Origin: Palsa-360 sp963710315
GTDB lineage: Bacteria > Acidobacteriota > Terriglobia > Acidiferrales > UBA7541
Assembly (NCBI GenBank): GCA_963710315.1
Contig: CAVPZW010000005.1
Coordinates: 620,001 to 684,000, forward strand
Reading direction: 5' to 3'
DNA: 64,000 bases
Part shown: piece by piece, positions 9,774 through 17,885 of the stretch
How positions within the stretch are numbered: position 1 is the first letter of the stretch
Layout: each line of letters starts with the position of its first letter
Notes under the pieces: model-generated
The model's database searches: none
What the model was told of the DNA's origin: nothing
What the model saw: only the letters and a program-made list of their open reading frames with translations
Made by a program: the position numbers and the translations under genes

Positions 9774-9980
9774 TTATTTCAGCTGCTTTACAGATTCTCG
9801 CACCAGGTCGTTCAGCCCCTCGCCGCCAGATGCCACATACTCAATGATCTGCCGCCTCATGCGAGGTTCCCAATACATCTTCAAATGATTCGCGATGGAA
9901 GCAACGGCTTCCTCTTTGGGATAGCTGGCGAAGAATAGGGCGATTTGATTCGCCATGTGCACCATCTGCTCAGGTTCCAT
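9774..9980 (-). CDS. fdsD: NAD-dependent formate dehydrogenase delta subunit
   Basis: This is a 68-residue protein matching the small delta subunit of soluble NAD-dependent molybdenum formate dehydrogenases. MVHMANQIALFFASYP, followed by a KMYWEPRMRRQ segment, is characteristic of the family. It contains no cofactor-binding motif. In related systems it is needed for assembly or stability of the FdsGBA complex. It begins two bases after the fdsA stop codon, so it is translationally linked to the catalytic subunit. Confidence 0.88.
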   Translation of the reverse strand: MEPEQMVHMANQIALFFASYPKEEAVASIANHLKMYWEPRMRRQIIEYVASGGEGLNDLVRESVKQLK

Positions 9981-9982
9981 GG

Positions 9983-12826
9983 TTACTTGGCCATGTTGGA
10001 TTCATTGAGGATTCGCGTTGTGGCACGCCTCTTCTCGCGATAATGCTTTTGCCACTCGGACATGTGTTTGGCCAGATGCACCTGTACGGCCGTCACTTTA
10101 TATTCCGGGCAGCTGGTGGCCCAGTCGGAAAACTCTGTGGTGACTACGTTGGCGCCGGTTAAAGCATGATGGAATGTGGTGTAGACCACGCTGGGCTGCA
10201 TGCGCTCGGATATTCTGGCATGAAGCGTGATTTCGCCGGCTCGGCTGGACAGAGAAACCAGGTCGCCATCTCGTATGCCTCGATTCTCCGCGTCAAAGGG
10301 GTGAATTTCCAGCACATCTTCTTCGTGCCAAACGTTATTCGCGGTTCGGCGAGTCTGCGCTCCCACGTTGTATTGGGACAGAATTCGCCCGGTAGTCAGA
10401 ATCAGTGGAAAACGATCCGTCGAACGTTCTTCCGTGGGGATAAATTCGGTCAGCATGAATTTGCCCTTGCCACGGACGAAGCCGCCGATGTGCATGACGG
10501 GAGTTCCTTCCGGAGCTTTTTCGTTGCAGGGCCACTGAACGCTGCCTAGGCGGTCCAGCTTTTCGTAAGACACACCTGAAAAGGTCGGCGTCAGGCGGGC
10601 AATTTCATCCATGATTTCCGATGGATGCGAGTAGTGCATGGGATAGCCCAGCGCCTCGGCCAGCTTCACAGTAATTTCCCAATCCGCGTATCCGGCCTTT
10701 GGCGGCATCACCTTGCGTACACGGCTGATGCGCCGCTCGGCGTTGGTGAAGGTTCCATCTTTCTCGAGGAATGAGGAACCGGGCAGAAACACGTGAGCAA
10801 AGCTGGCGGTCTCGTTGAGAAATAAATCCTGAACCACAACGCATTCCATTCCGGCCAAACCCGCCGAGACATGTTGCGTGTTGGGATCGGATTGAGCGAT
10901 GTCCTCGCCTTGAATGTAGAGCCCCATGAAAGTTCCTTCCACGGCGGCATCGAGCATGTTCGAAATCCGCAGTCCAGGTTCGCTTTGCAGCGGAACACCC
11001 CACGCTCCCTCAAATAGCGCGCGCGTTGCATCTTCGGAGACATGCCGATAGCCTGAAAACTCATGCGGGAAGGAGCCCATGTCGCAGGAGCCTTGCACAT
11101 TATTTTGCCCGCGCAGCGGATTGATGCCCACCCCGCGTTTGCCAATGTTGCCTGTGGCCATGGCCAGGTTGGCCATGCCCATCACCATAGTCGAGCCCTG
11201 GCTGTGTTCGGTAACACCAAGCCCGTAATAAATGGCCGCGTTGCCGCCGGTCGCATAGAGCCGTGCTGCGGCGCGAATGTCGCCGGCGGGCACACCGGTG
11301 ACGCTCTCCAGCGCTTCCGGCGAGTTTCGATCTTTGGCGATAAATTTCCGCCACTGCTCGAAAGCTTCCTTCTCGCAGCGCTCCGCAACAAAGGCTTCGT
11401 CCACCAGCCCTTCGGTGACCACCACATGCGCGATCGCGTTGATAACGGCGACGTTCGTGCCCGGGAGCAGCGGCAAATGAAGCTCCGCATGAATGTGCGG
11501 CGATTTCACGATATCTATTTTTCTTGGATCGATCACGATCAGCTTGGCCCCTTCGCGCAGCCGGCGTTTCATGTGCGAAGCAAAAACCGGGTGCGCGTCC
11601 GTGGGGTTCGCGCCAATCACGACGATCACGTCCGAAGCGTCCACCGAATCGAAATCCTGCGTCCCGGCCGAAGTGCCGAGCGTGGTCTTGAGCCCGTAAC
11701 CCGTGGGCGAGTGGCAAACCCGGGCGCAGGTGTCCACGTTATTGTTTCCAAACGCGGCCCGCACCATCTTTTGCACCAGGAAAGTTTCTTCATTGGTGCA
11801 GCGCGAAGAAGTTATTCCGCCGATCGAGTCTCGACCATACTTGGATTGAATCCTCCTAAATTCGCTGGCGGTATGGGCGATGGCTTCCTCCCAGGTTACT
11901 TCCTTCCACGGATCGCTGATTTTCGCGCGGATCATGGGCTTCAGAATGCGATCCCGGTGCGTGGCGTAGCCCCACGCGAACCGCCCTTTCACGCAGGAAT
12001 GCCCATGATTCGCTTTTCCGTCTTTGTAGGGAACCATGCGCACCACTTCATTACCTTGCATTTCAGCCTTGAAGGAACAACCCACGCCGCAATACGCGCA
12101 GGTTGTCACCTCGCTGTGTTCCGCTTGCCCCTTCAGGATTACGGTGTTTTCCATCAGCGTGGCCGTCGGGCAAGCCTGCACGCAAGCGCCGCAGGAAACA
12201 CACTCCGAGTCGATAAAACTCTCTCCGCCCGCTGAAACCGTTGAAGTGAATCCTCGCCCATCGATTGTCAGCGCGAATGTTCCCTGCACCTCTTCGCAGG
12301 CCCGCACGCAGCGCGAACAAAGGATGCATTTGGAAGGTTCAAAGGTGAAGTAGGGATTTGACTTGTCTTTCTCCGCGCTGAGGTGATTCGAGCCATCGTA
12401 ACCGTAACGCACCTCTCGCAAGCCCACGACTCCAGCCATGTCCTGCAGCTCGCAGTTGCCGTTGGCCGAACACGTCAGGCAATCCAGCGGGTGGTCCGAG
12501 ATGTACAACTCCATCACTCCGCGCCGCAGTTTGGCCAGCTTTGGAGATTGTGTGCGCACCTTCATTCCAGCTTCGGCCAGAGTGGTGCAAGATGCAGGCG
12601 TTCCGTGGCGTCCTTCGACTTCCACCAGGCAAAGGCGGCAGGATCCAAAGGCTTCGACGCTGTCCGTTGCGCATAGTTTAGGAACTCGCGAGTCGGCCAT
12701 CACAGCCGCGCGCATGATGGAGGTACCCGTCGGTACGGTTACAGCCTTGCCGTCAATCTCCAGCGTTATCCGCTGCTCTGAGATTGCCGCTGGCGTGCCG
12801 AAGTCCACTTCCCGAATGAGTGCCAT
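9983..12826 (-). CDS. fdsA: NAD-dependent formate dehydrogenase catalytic alpha subunit
   Basis: This 947-residue protein oxidises formate to CO2 at a molybdenum bis-MGD centre and passes electrons through iron-sulfur clusters to FdsB. From the N-terminus there is a ferredoxin-like 2Fe-2S domain (GSCRLC...SCTT), a His/Cys cluster site (HPLDCLTCSANGNCELQ), and two 4Fe-4S motifs (CILCSRCVRACEE and CVSCGACVQACPT). Next is the molybdopterin oxidoreductase domain opening with CAYCGVGC, and a C-terminal molydopterin-dinucleotide-binding domain. The Mo ligand is the second Cys of DTCARVCHSPTGYG, so this is a cysteine rather than selenocysteine enzyme. The ATG at 12826 has an AGGAG ribosome site and lies 11 bases after fdsB. 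An upstream extension would run into fdsB and is rejected. Confidence 0.95.
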   Translation of the reverse strand: MALIREVDFGTPAAISEQRITLEIDGKAVTVPTGTSIMRAAVMADSRVPKLCATDSVEAFGSCRLCLVEVEGRHGTPASCTTLAEAGMKVRTQSPKLAKLRRGVMELYISDHPLDCLTCSANGNCELQDMAGVVGLREVRYGYDGSNHLSAEKDKSNPYFTFEPSKCILCSRCVRACEEVQGTFALTIDGRGFTSTVSAGGESFIDSECVSCGACVQACPTATLMENTVILKGQAEHSEVTTCAYCGVGCSFKAEMQGNEVVRMVPYKDGKANHGHSCVKGRFAWGYATHRDRILKPMIRAKISDPWKEVTWEEAIAHTASEFRRIQSKYGRDSIGGITSSRCTNEETFLVQKMVRAAFGNNNVDTCARVCHSPTGYGLKTTLGTSAGTQDFDSVDASDVIVVIGANPTDAHPVFASHMKRRLREGAKLIVIDPRKIDIVKSPHIHAELHLPLLPGTNVAVINAIAHVVVTEGLVDEAFVAERCEKEAFEQWRKFIAKDRNSPEALESVTGVPAGDIRAAARLYATGGNAAIYYGLGVTEHSQGSTMVMGMANLAMATGNIGKRGVGINPLRGQNNVQGSCDMGSFPHEFSGYRHVSEDATRALFEGAWGVPLQSEPGLRISNMLDAAVEGTFMGLYIQGEDIAQSDPNTQHVSAGLAGMECVVVQDLFLNETASFAHVFLPGSSFLEKDGTFTNAERRISRVRKVMPPKAGYADWEITVKLAEALGYPMHYSHPSEIMDEIARLTPTFSGVSYEKLDRLGSVQWPCNEKAPEGTPVMHIGGFVRGKGKFMLTEFIPTEERSTDRFPLILTTGRILSQYNVGAQTRRTANNVWHEEDVLEIHPFDAENRGIRDGDLVSLSSRAGEITLHARISERMQPSVVYTTFHHALTGANVVTTEFSDWATSCPEYKVTAVQVHLAKHMSEWQKHYREKRRATTRILNESNMAK

Positions 12827-12837
12827 GGTTGTTTCTC

Positions 12838-14409
12838 CTAAGCCCTGTCGTTCGCGAGAGTCGCGCGCGAAGGGCTCGGTCTGTCGAAATCCTCTGGAAA
12901 GTGAAGAAGCGCGCTTTGCACAGGGTAGGGAATCAATCCGCCCAAAGCGCACAAAGAACCATCCCGCAACACTTCGCACAAGTCGTCGAGCAACTCAAGG
13001 TTCTGCGTGCGGTCATGATTCTCAATAATTCTGTCGATCACTTCCACGCCGCGTGTCGACCCAATTCGGCAAGGAGTGCATTTGCCGCAACTCTCGATCG
13101 CGCAAAACTCCATGGCGAAGCGCGCCTGCCGGGCCAGGTCAACTGTGTCGTCAAAAACCACGATTCCACCGTGCCCGACCATGCTTTTCACCGCGGCAAA
13201 AGCCTCGTAATCGAGCGGCGTATCGAGGAGAGACTCTGGAAAGTACGCGCCCAGCGGGCCGCCTACTTGAACCGCGCGCAAAGGACGGCCCGAAGCCGTT
13301 CCGCCGCCGAAATCGTAGATTGCCTGGCGCAACGTGATCCCAAACGCTTTCTCCACCAGGCCGCCGCGCTTCACGTTGCCCGCCAGCTGAATGGTCAGCG
13401 TGCCCCGCGACTTGCCCATGCCCAAATCTCGATAGTAGCTTGCGCCTTTATCCAGAATGATCGGCACAGTGGCCAGCGAAATCACATTGTTGATTACGGT
13501 TGGCTTGCCAAACAGGCCTTCGATGGCCGGCAAGGGAGGCTTGTAACGCACCTGCCCGCGTTTCCCTTCCAGGCTTTCCAGCAGCGCCGTTTCCTCGCCG
13601 CAAATATATGCTCCAGCCCCCAGCCGCGCCTCAAGATCGAATCGTTTTCCCGTGCCGGCAACATTCTGGCCCAGATAGCCCTTTTCATAGGCGATGACAA
13701 TGGCGCGCCGCAGCGTGCGGAACGAGTGCGGATATTCGGAGCGAACGTACACGTAGCCGCAGGTTGCACTCACCGCGAATCCAGCAATGGTCATGCCCTC
13801 GATCAGGACGAACGGATCGCCTTCCATGATCATGCGGTCCGCGTACGTGCCGCTATCGCCTTCGTCCGCGTTGCACACGATATACTTTATATTACTGTTA
13901 GTGTTTAGTACTGTTCGCCATTTGATTCCGGTGGGAAAGCCGGCGCCGCCGCGTCCGCGAAGCCCCGAGCTGGCCACTTCGTCCACGATTGCCCGTGGCG
14001 CCATTCGCATGGCCTTTTCCAGCCCCTGATAGCCGCCGTGGCTTATGTAATCGGAAAGCGAAAGAGGGTCGGTGATGCCGCACCGCGCGAAGGTCAGCCG
14101 CTCCTGTTGCTTGAGAAAGGGAATCTCTTCGGTGGGCCCCAGGCAAAGCGGGTGGGCGCGGCCTTCCAGAAATCCGGACTCGAACAAACTCGGCACCGAC
14201 TCGGCGGATACCGGACCATAGGCAATGCGCCCTCGACTTGTTTCCACTTCCACCAGAGGCTCCAGCCAGAACATTCCCCGTGAGCCATTTCGCACTACCG
14301 TGGCGTCCAGATGTCGCGAGGCAATCTGTTCGGCCATAGCTTTGGCCACACCCTCGGCTCCCACTGAGAGCGCCGCTGCATCGCCGGGAACGTATATCTT
14401 GATGCTCAC
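12838..14409 (-). CDS. fdsB: NAD-dependent formate dehydrogenase beta subunit (FMN/NAD-binding)
   Basis: This 523-residue NuoF-like diaphorase subunit transfers electrons from the FdsA clusters to NAD+. A thioredoxin-like N-terminal domain (about 1-110) is followed by the flavin/NAD domain with GRGGAGFPTGIKW (FMN/NAD site) and CNADEGDSGTYADR. The C-terminal 4Fe-4S motif ESCGKCTPCRIGSTRG is intact. The start overlaps the fdsG stop by four bases (ATGA), indicating translational coupling. Length and domain order match the FdsB family. Confidence 0.94.
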   Translation of the reverse strand: MSIKIYVPGDAAALSVGAEGVAKAMAEQIASRHLDATVVRNGSRGMFWLEPLVEVETSRGRIAYGPVSAESVPSLFESGFLEGRAHPLCLGPTEEIPFLKQQERLTFARCGITDPLSLSDYISHGGYQGLEKAMRMAPRAIVDEVASSGLRGRGGAGFPTGIKWRTVLNTNSNIKYIVCNADEGDSGTYADRMIMEGDPFVLIEGMTIAGFAVSATCGYVYVRSEYPHSFRTLRRAIVIAYEKGYLGQNVAGTGKRFDLEARLGAGAYICGEETALLESLEGKRGQVRYKPPLPAIEGLFGKPTVINNVISLATVPIILDKGASYYRDLGMGKSRGTLTIQLAGNVKRGGLVEKAFGITLRQAIYDFGGGTASGRPLRAVQVGGPLGAYFPESLLDTPLDYEAFAAVKSMVGHGGIVVFDDTVDLARQARFAMEFCAIESCGKCTPCRIGSTRGVEVIDRIIENHDRTQNLELLDDLCEVLRDGSLCALGGLIPYPVQSALLHFPEDFDRPSPSRATLANDRA

Positions 14410-14888
14410 GCGCGCCCCCGAACGTCATCGATCAAAACATCGGCGATTTCCGAAGAGACTCGCCCGTACAATTTTCCATCCAGCATGATGGCAGGGGAGA
14501 GAGCGCAATTGCCCAGACAATAGACCGGCTCCACAGTGAAGCTTCCATCTTCGGTCGTCTCGCCCAGCTTGACCCCCAAGCGATCTTCGACGTGCCGGAT
14601 CATCCCTTCGCAACCCATTGACTGGCAGGCTTCCGCACGGCACATGCGCAGGATGTGGCGGCCCGGTGGCGTCCTGCGAAAATCGTGGTAAAAGGTAATG
14701 ACGCCGTGGACCTCTGCGTGGGAAAGGTTGAGGGCTTCTGCGACAGGGACTATTACGGCTTTATCGATGTACCCGAACTCGTCTTGTAAAGCGTGCAGGA
14801 TCGGAAGGAGCGCGCCGGGCAAGTGCTGAAGCTCACGGATTAGGACCAGTGCGCGGTCAGCATCCCAACTCTGCTGCTTGCGATTCAT
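14406..14888 (-). CDS. fdsG: NAD-dependent formate dehydrogenase gamma subunit
   Basis: This is a 160-residue NuoE-like thioredoxin-fold protein carrying one 2Fe-2S cluster. The ligands are visible as CRAEACQSMGC and CLGNCALSP. An N-terminal helical domain (residues about 10-65) includes LPGALLPILHALQDEFGYI, typical of NuoE/HoxE/FdsG. It is the first gene of the operon fdsG-fdsB-fdsA-fdsD-fdhD. The start at 14888 lies 48 bases downstream of a clear TATAAT box. Confidence 0.93.
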   Translation of the reverse strand: MNRKQQSWDADRALVLIRELQHLPGALLPILHALQDEFGYIDKAVIVPVAEALNLSHAEVHGVITFYHDFRRTPPGRHILRMCRAEACQSMGCEGMIRHVEDRLGVKLGETTEDGSFTVEPVYCLGNCALSPAIMLDGKLYGRVSSEIADVLIDDVRGRA

Positions 14889-14935
14889 GCATGGTCACCC
14901 GTATCCGAGTTCAGCCCAAACTGAAAACTTGGGCG

Positions 14936-14941
14936 ATTATA
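14936..14941 (-). promoter_or_regulatory. Predicted -10 box of the fds operon
   Basis: A perfect TATAAT is present on the minus strand 48 bases upstream of fdsG. A weak -35 candidate (TTTTGG) lies 16 bases further up. The region also separates fds from the divergent gene at 15048, so regulators of both could bind here. Confidence 0.5.
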
Positions 14942-15047
14942 ACATACAGATAGTCAGCCAAAACTCACAGGAGTGATAGCATTCAGTCGTCTGGAAAGCG
15001 CCGCACTGAGGGAGAAGAAACAGTTTAGAGATTGGAGTGTGCGAATT

Positions 15048-15518
15048 ATGGATCGACGAATGTTTGTACCAACTGCTTTTTTTGGCGCACTGGCGATAGC
15101 AGCCGTGCCGAAGGCTTCGGCAGCCGTGGAAACCACTGACGCCGAAAAGGCCAACCTCAAAATTATCCACGACATGGTGGCCACTTGGGATATTGTCGCC
15201 GGTTCTGACCCGGTGGACATTGCCAGGCTCAGCCCATTTTTCGCAGGCGATTGCGCATTCCGCCTTCGACCCACGGATGTGACCGCGACGCGCGGGCTTG
15301 AGGTGGTTGAGGCAGCCATCAAGCGAGGCACCGCCAATGGCCAGAAAATCCACCACGAACTATTGGAGAGCTTCGCCAAAGGCCCTGTCGTGGCGATTGA
15401 GAAGTTGAATCAATTCATCACGCCGGAAAAGACACGCACTTCCCACGTGGTGGCAATCTTCTTGTTAAAAGACGGGAAGATTGCGGAGTGGACGGAATAT
15501 TTTATCGAAGTGGCTTAG
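15048..15518 (+). CDS. Secreted SnoaL/limonene-epoxide-hydrolase-like protein
   Basis: This is a 156-residue protein with a probable signal peptide (MDRRMFVPTAFFGALAIAAVP, cleaved near residue 26). It is followed by a single alpha+beta barrel domain of the NTF2/SnoaL superfamily, closest in pattern to limonene-1,2-epoxide-hydrolase-like domains (NLKIIHDMVATWD at the front, FLLKDGKIAEWTEYF at the end). Such domains bind small hydrophobic molecules and may be enzymatic or only binding. The ATG at 15048 is chosen because the signal peptide starts there and a GGAG lies upstream; the frame extends to 14973 without a plausible leader. It is divergent from fdsG and seems to stand alone. Substrate is unknown. 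Confidence 0.7.
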   Translation: MDRRMFVPTAFFGALAIAAVPKASAAVETTDAEKANLKIIHDMVATWDIVAGSDPVDIARLSPFFAGDCAFRLRPTDVTATRGLEVVEAAIKRGTANGQKIHHELLESFAKGPVVAIEKLNQFITPEKTRTSHVVAIFLLKDGKIAEWTEYFIEVA

Positions 15519-15692
15519 GGAAGAAACATTTGGCAGTCTGGGCTTGCGGCACGAATTGCGGCCATGTTTCTGAACGGGTGGCTTGGGTGGGTGAGCTTTC
15601 GAATAAACAACCTGATCCAAGGCAGATGAAAAAGCGCGTTGACACCGGTCTGATAGAACAGTAGATTCTCGCGATCCTTACGGAGGTGTTGC

Positions 15693-16025
15693 ATGCGAAT
15701 GTTAGTGAAGGTAACCATACCGGTGGCGGAAGGAAACGCCGCGGTTGTCGAGGGATCGCTGGGAACCACGATCGGCTCCATCCTCAATGAGTTGAAGCCG
15801 GAAGCGGTCTATTTTGCCGAGGAGAACGGAGAGAGGACCGGATTCATCTTCTGCAATCTGGAAAATCCCTCGCAAATTCCAGCCGTAGCGGAGCCGTGGT
15901 TTCTGGCATTCAACGCCAAGGTGGAATTGCATCCCGCAATGAGCCTTGAAGATCTGAAGAATTCCGCGCCCGGCATGGGGAACGCAGTAAAGTATGCGCG
16001 CGCAAAACGAGCTGCTGGGGCATAG
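15693..16025 (+). CDS. Conserved hypothetical protein, 110 residues
   Basis: This is a small soluble protein beginning MRMLVKVTIPVAEGN, with a GGAGG ribosome site before the first of two close ATGs. The pattern of beta strands and helices (strand at 3-10, helix GTTIGSILNELK, strands VYFAEE and TGFIFCNL, helix, strand FNAKVELHPAM) suggests a ferredoxin-like dimeric alpha-beta barrel, as in small monooxygenase- or muconolactone-isomerase-like proteins. I do not recognise a named family with certainty, and no catalytic residues can be assigned. It has no operon partner: the upstream gene ends 174 bases away and the downstream gene is convergent. Confidence 0.65.
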   Translation: MRMLVKVTIPVAEGNAAVVEGSLGTTIGSILNELKPEAVYFAEENGERTGFIFCNLENPSQIPAVAEPWFLAFNAKVELHPAMSLEDLKNSAPGMGNAVKYARAKRAAGA

Positions 16026-16170
16026 TTTTTCGATTTTCAAGCTGAATCAGCTCCGGCAATTGTCACGACGATGTCCCGCTGTGTGAGCAGCGGACAACGT
16101 CCTATTCCCTTCTTGCCTTGCGGCCTAAGAGAAGCATTCTGCCATTCTGCATTCATGGCGGGCGCTTGTT

Positions 16171-17538
16171 TTAGGAGGGTGAGCCGGAAGGGGCTGGCGG
16201 TGGCGAAGGCGGCGCCATCATGCCTTGAGCGGTCAGCAGATCGCGCGCAGAGCCGCGCAGGGTCGGCCATTTGCGCGCAAAAATCAGGCCGCCGAGGCAG
16301 CTTACCAGGCCGCCGATGGCGACCGTTACAGGCGCGCCAATATGATCAGCCAGCGTGCCCGCGAGAAGTGAGCCGAGAGGCGTCATCCCCAGGAACATCA
16401 TCGAGTACATGGACATTACGCGTCCGCGCAGCTGTTCCGGCACCATGGCCTGAATCAGCGTGTTGGTGGCCGTCAACTGCATCATCATCGTGAAGCCGCA
16501 AACGATCAGGATCGCAAAGGAAAGAAGGAGCCAGCGTGACATGCTGAATAGGACCAGCGAAACGCCTAATCCCGTTGCCGCATATGCCACGACGTTTCCC
16601 AGGCCGCGCAGCTGTTGCCGCATGGCGATGGCCAGCGCGCCGAACATCGCTCCGAATCCCACCGCGCCCATCAGCCAGCCATAGGCATTGACCCCGCCGT
16701 GCAGAATTTTTGCCGCAAAGATGGGCATCAGCACACTGAATGGAAGCGCCATGAAGCTCACCATGGCAAGGAGGATTAGCAACGCGCGGATCGGTTTGGT
16801 CTGCCGCGCGAAGCGAAATCCCTCGCGCAATTTTTCGAGCGGCGACGTCCCGTCATGTGCCGGCGCCGTTTTCTCAATGCACATCATGAATAGGCCCGCG
16901 ATTACGGCCAGATAACTCACTCCATTCAGCAGGAAACACCAGCCCTCGCCGACCACCGCAACCAGGGCAGCGGCAATTGCAGGCCCGGCCACGCGCGCGC
17001 CGTTGAACATAGAGGAATTCAGCGCAATGGCGTTCAGTAAATTTTCTCGGCCCACCATCTCGATCAGAAAGGATTGACGCGCCGGTACGTCGAACGCGTT
17101 TACGGTGCCCAGCAGCGTTGCGAGGACAATGATTTCCCACACGTTGTCCTTGCGAATTTGTCCGCTCAGCGTCAGCGCCGCCAGCGTGAAGGCCAGCAGC
17201 ATGGAGATGGTTTGCGTTCCGATCACCACGCGCCGCCGCGGCCAGCGGTCCGCAACCAGCCCGGCCAGCGGAGAAAGCAGGAAGATGGGAATCTGGCCGA
17301 CAAATCCCAAGAGGCCAAGAAGCACCGATGAACCCGTCAGGCGGTAAATGAGCCAGGCCTCCGCCACCGTCTGCATCCAGGTACCGACCAGGGAAATGAT
17401 TTGTCCGCTGAAAAAAAGTTGGAAGTTGCGGGTCTTCAGCGCTCGAAACATGCCGGCTGAGCGGCTTTCGCCGGACGCCATGCGCGCAGGAACTGTTGTC
17501 GATGGAATATCATCCGAAGTTGGAGCGGAATTGGTCAT
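16171..17538 (-). CDS. MFS transporter, EntS-like exporter family
   Basis: This is a 455-residue, 12-helix major facilitator protein. The first helices (NFQLFFSGQIISLVGTWMQT, then GLVADRWPRRRVV with the loop 2-3 MFS motif) match the MFS_3/EntS-like branch, often exporters of siderophores or drugs. A central basic loop and a Pro-rich C-terminal tail (PPSPPPAPSGSPS) flank the core. It is convergent with the preceding small gene and divergent from the propeller gene at 17886. Substrate is not predictable. Confidence 0.85.
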   Translation of the reverse strand: MTNSAPTSDDIPSTTVPARMASGESRSAGMFRALKTRNFQLFFSGQIISLVGTWMQTVAEAWLIYRLTGSSVLLGLLGFVGQIPIFLLSPLAGLVADRWPRRRVVIGTQTISMLLAFTLAALTLSGQIRKDNVWEIIVLATLLGTVNAFDVPARQSFLIEMVGRENLLNAIALNSSMFNGARVAGPAIAAALVAVVGEGWCFLLNGVSYLAVIAGLFMMCIEKTAPAHDGTSPLEKLREGFRFARQTKPIRALLILLAMVSFMALPFSVLMPIFAAKILHGGVNAYGWLMGAVGFGAMFGALAIAMRQQLRGLGNVVAYAATGLGVSLVLFSMSRWLLLSFAILIVCGFTMMMQLTATNTLIQAMVPEQLRGRVMSMYSMMFLGMTPLGSLLAGTLADHIGAPVTVAIGGLVSCLGGLIFARKWPTLRGSARDLLTAQGMMAPPSPPPAPSGSPS

Positions 17539-17885
17539 AGCTCGTGCAGCAGCATTTTATTGTAGCGCACGCCCGGCACCGCCATGTAGCGCATGCTGAA
17601 AAGTCCGTGCTGAATCGCGCGTTTATGAATTTGTTACGGCGGCTTCGTGGAGGAGTCCGGGGGTGGGAAGAAATGCGCGGCGCGGCGGAACCTTCACGGA
17701 ACGCCAATGGGGACACACCGTTTCCCGCCCGCGCGGTTTGGTGTATATTGCCCTTCAGCCGTAAAGCTAAAGTGACATTTGGGGATTGTTGGTGTCGCTT
17801 TTTCGCGTCCTGTCCGCGAACTTTGAATGAATCGGATTCTTTGCGCCGCTAGCGCGTTTGTGAATGCTCAATGAAAGAGGGAACA
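17539..17885. other. Intergenic region between divergent MFS and propeller genes
   Basis: This holds 347 bases without a supported gene. It must hold both divergent promoters; a tgtatattg stretch near 17742 is AT-rich compared with its surroundings. A GAGGG ribosome site lies just before the ATG at 17886. No repeat or structured RNA was recognised. Confidence 0.35.

Noticed and set aside
11063..12235. Long open frame antisense to fdsA (390 codons, plus strand)
   Set aside because: It lies wholly inside fdsA, whose protein is clearly conserved, and has no ribosome site or domain. GC-rich codon bias creates such mirror frames.
9983..12826. Selenocysteine-type formate dehydrogenase
   Set aside because: The Mo-ligand position is an ordinary Cys codon in CARVCHSP; there is no in-frame TGA.
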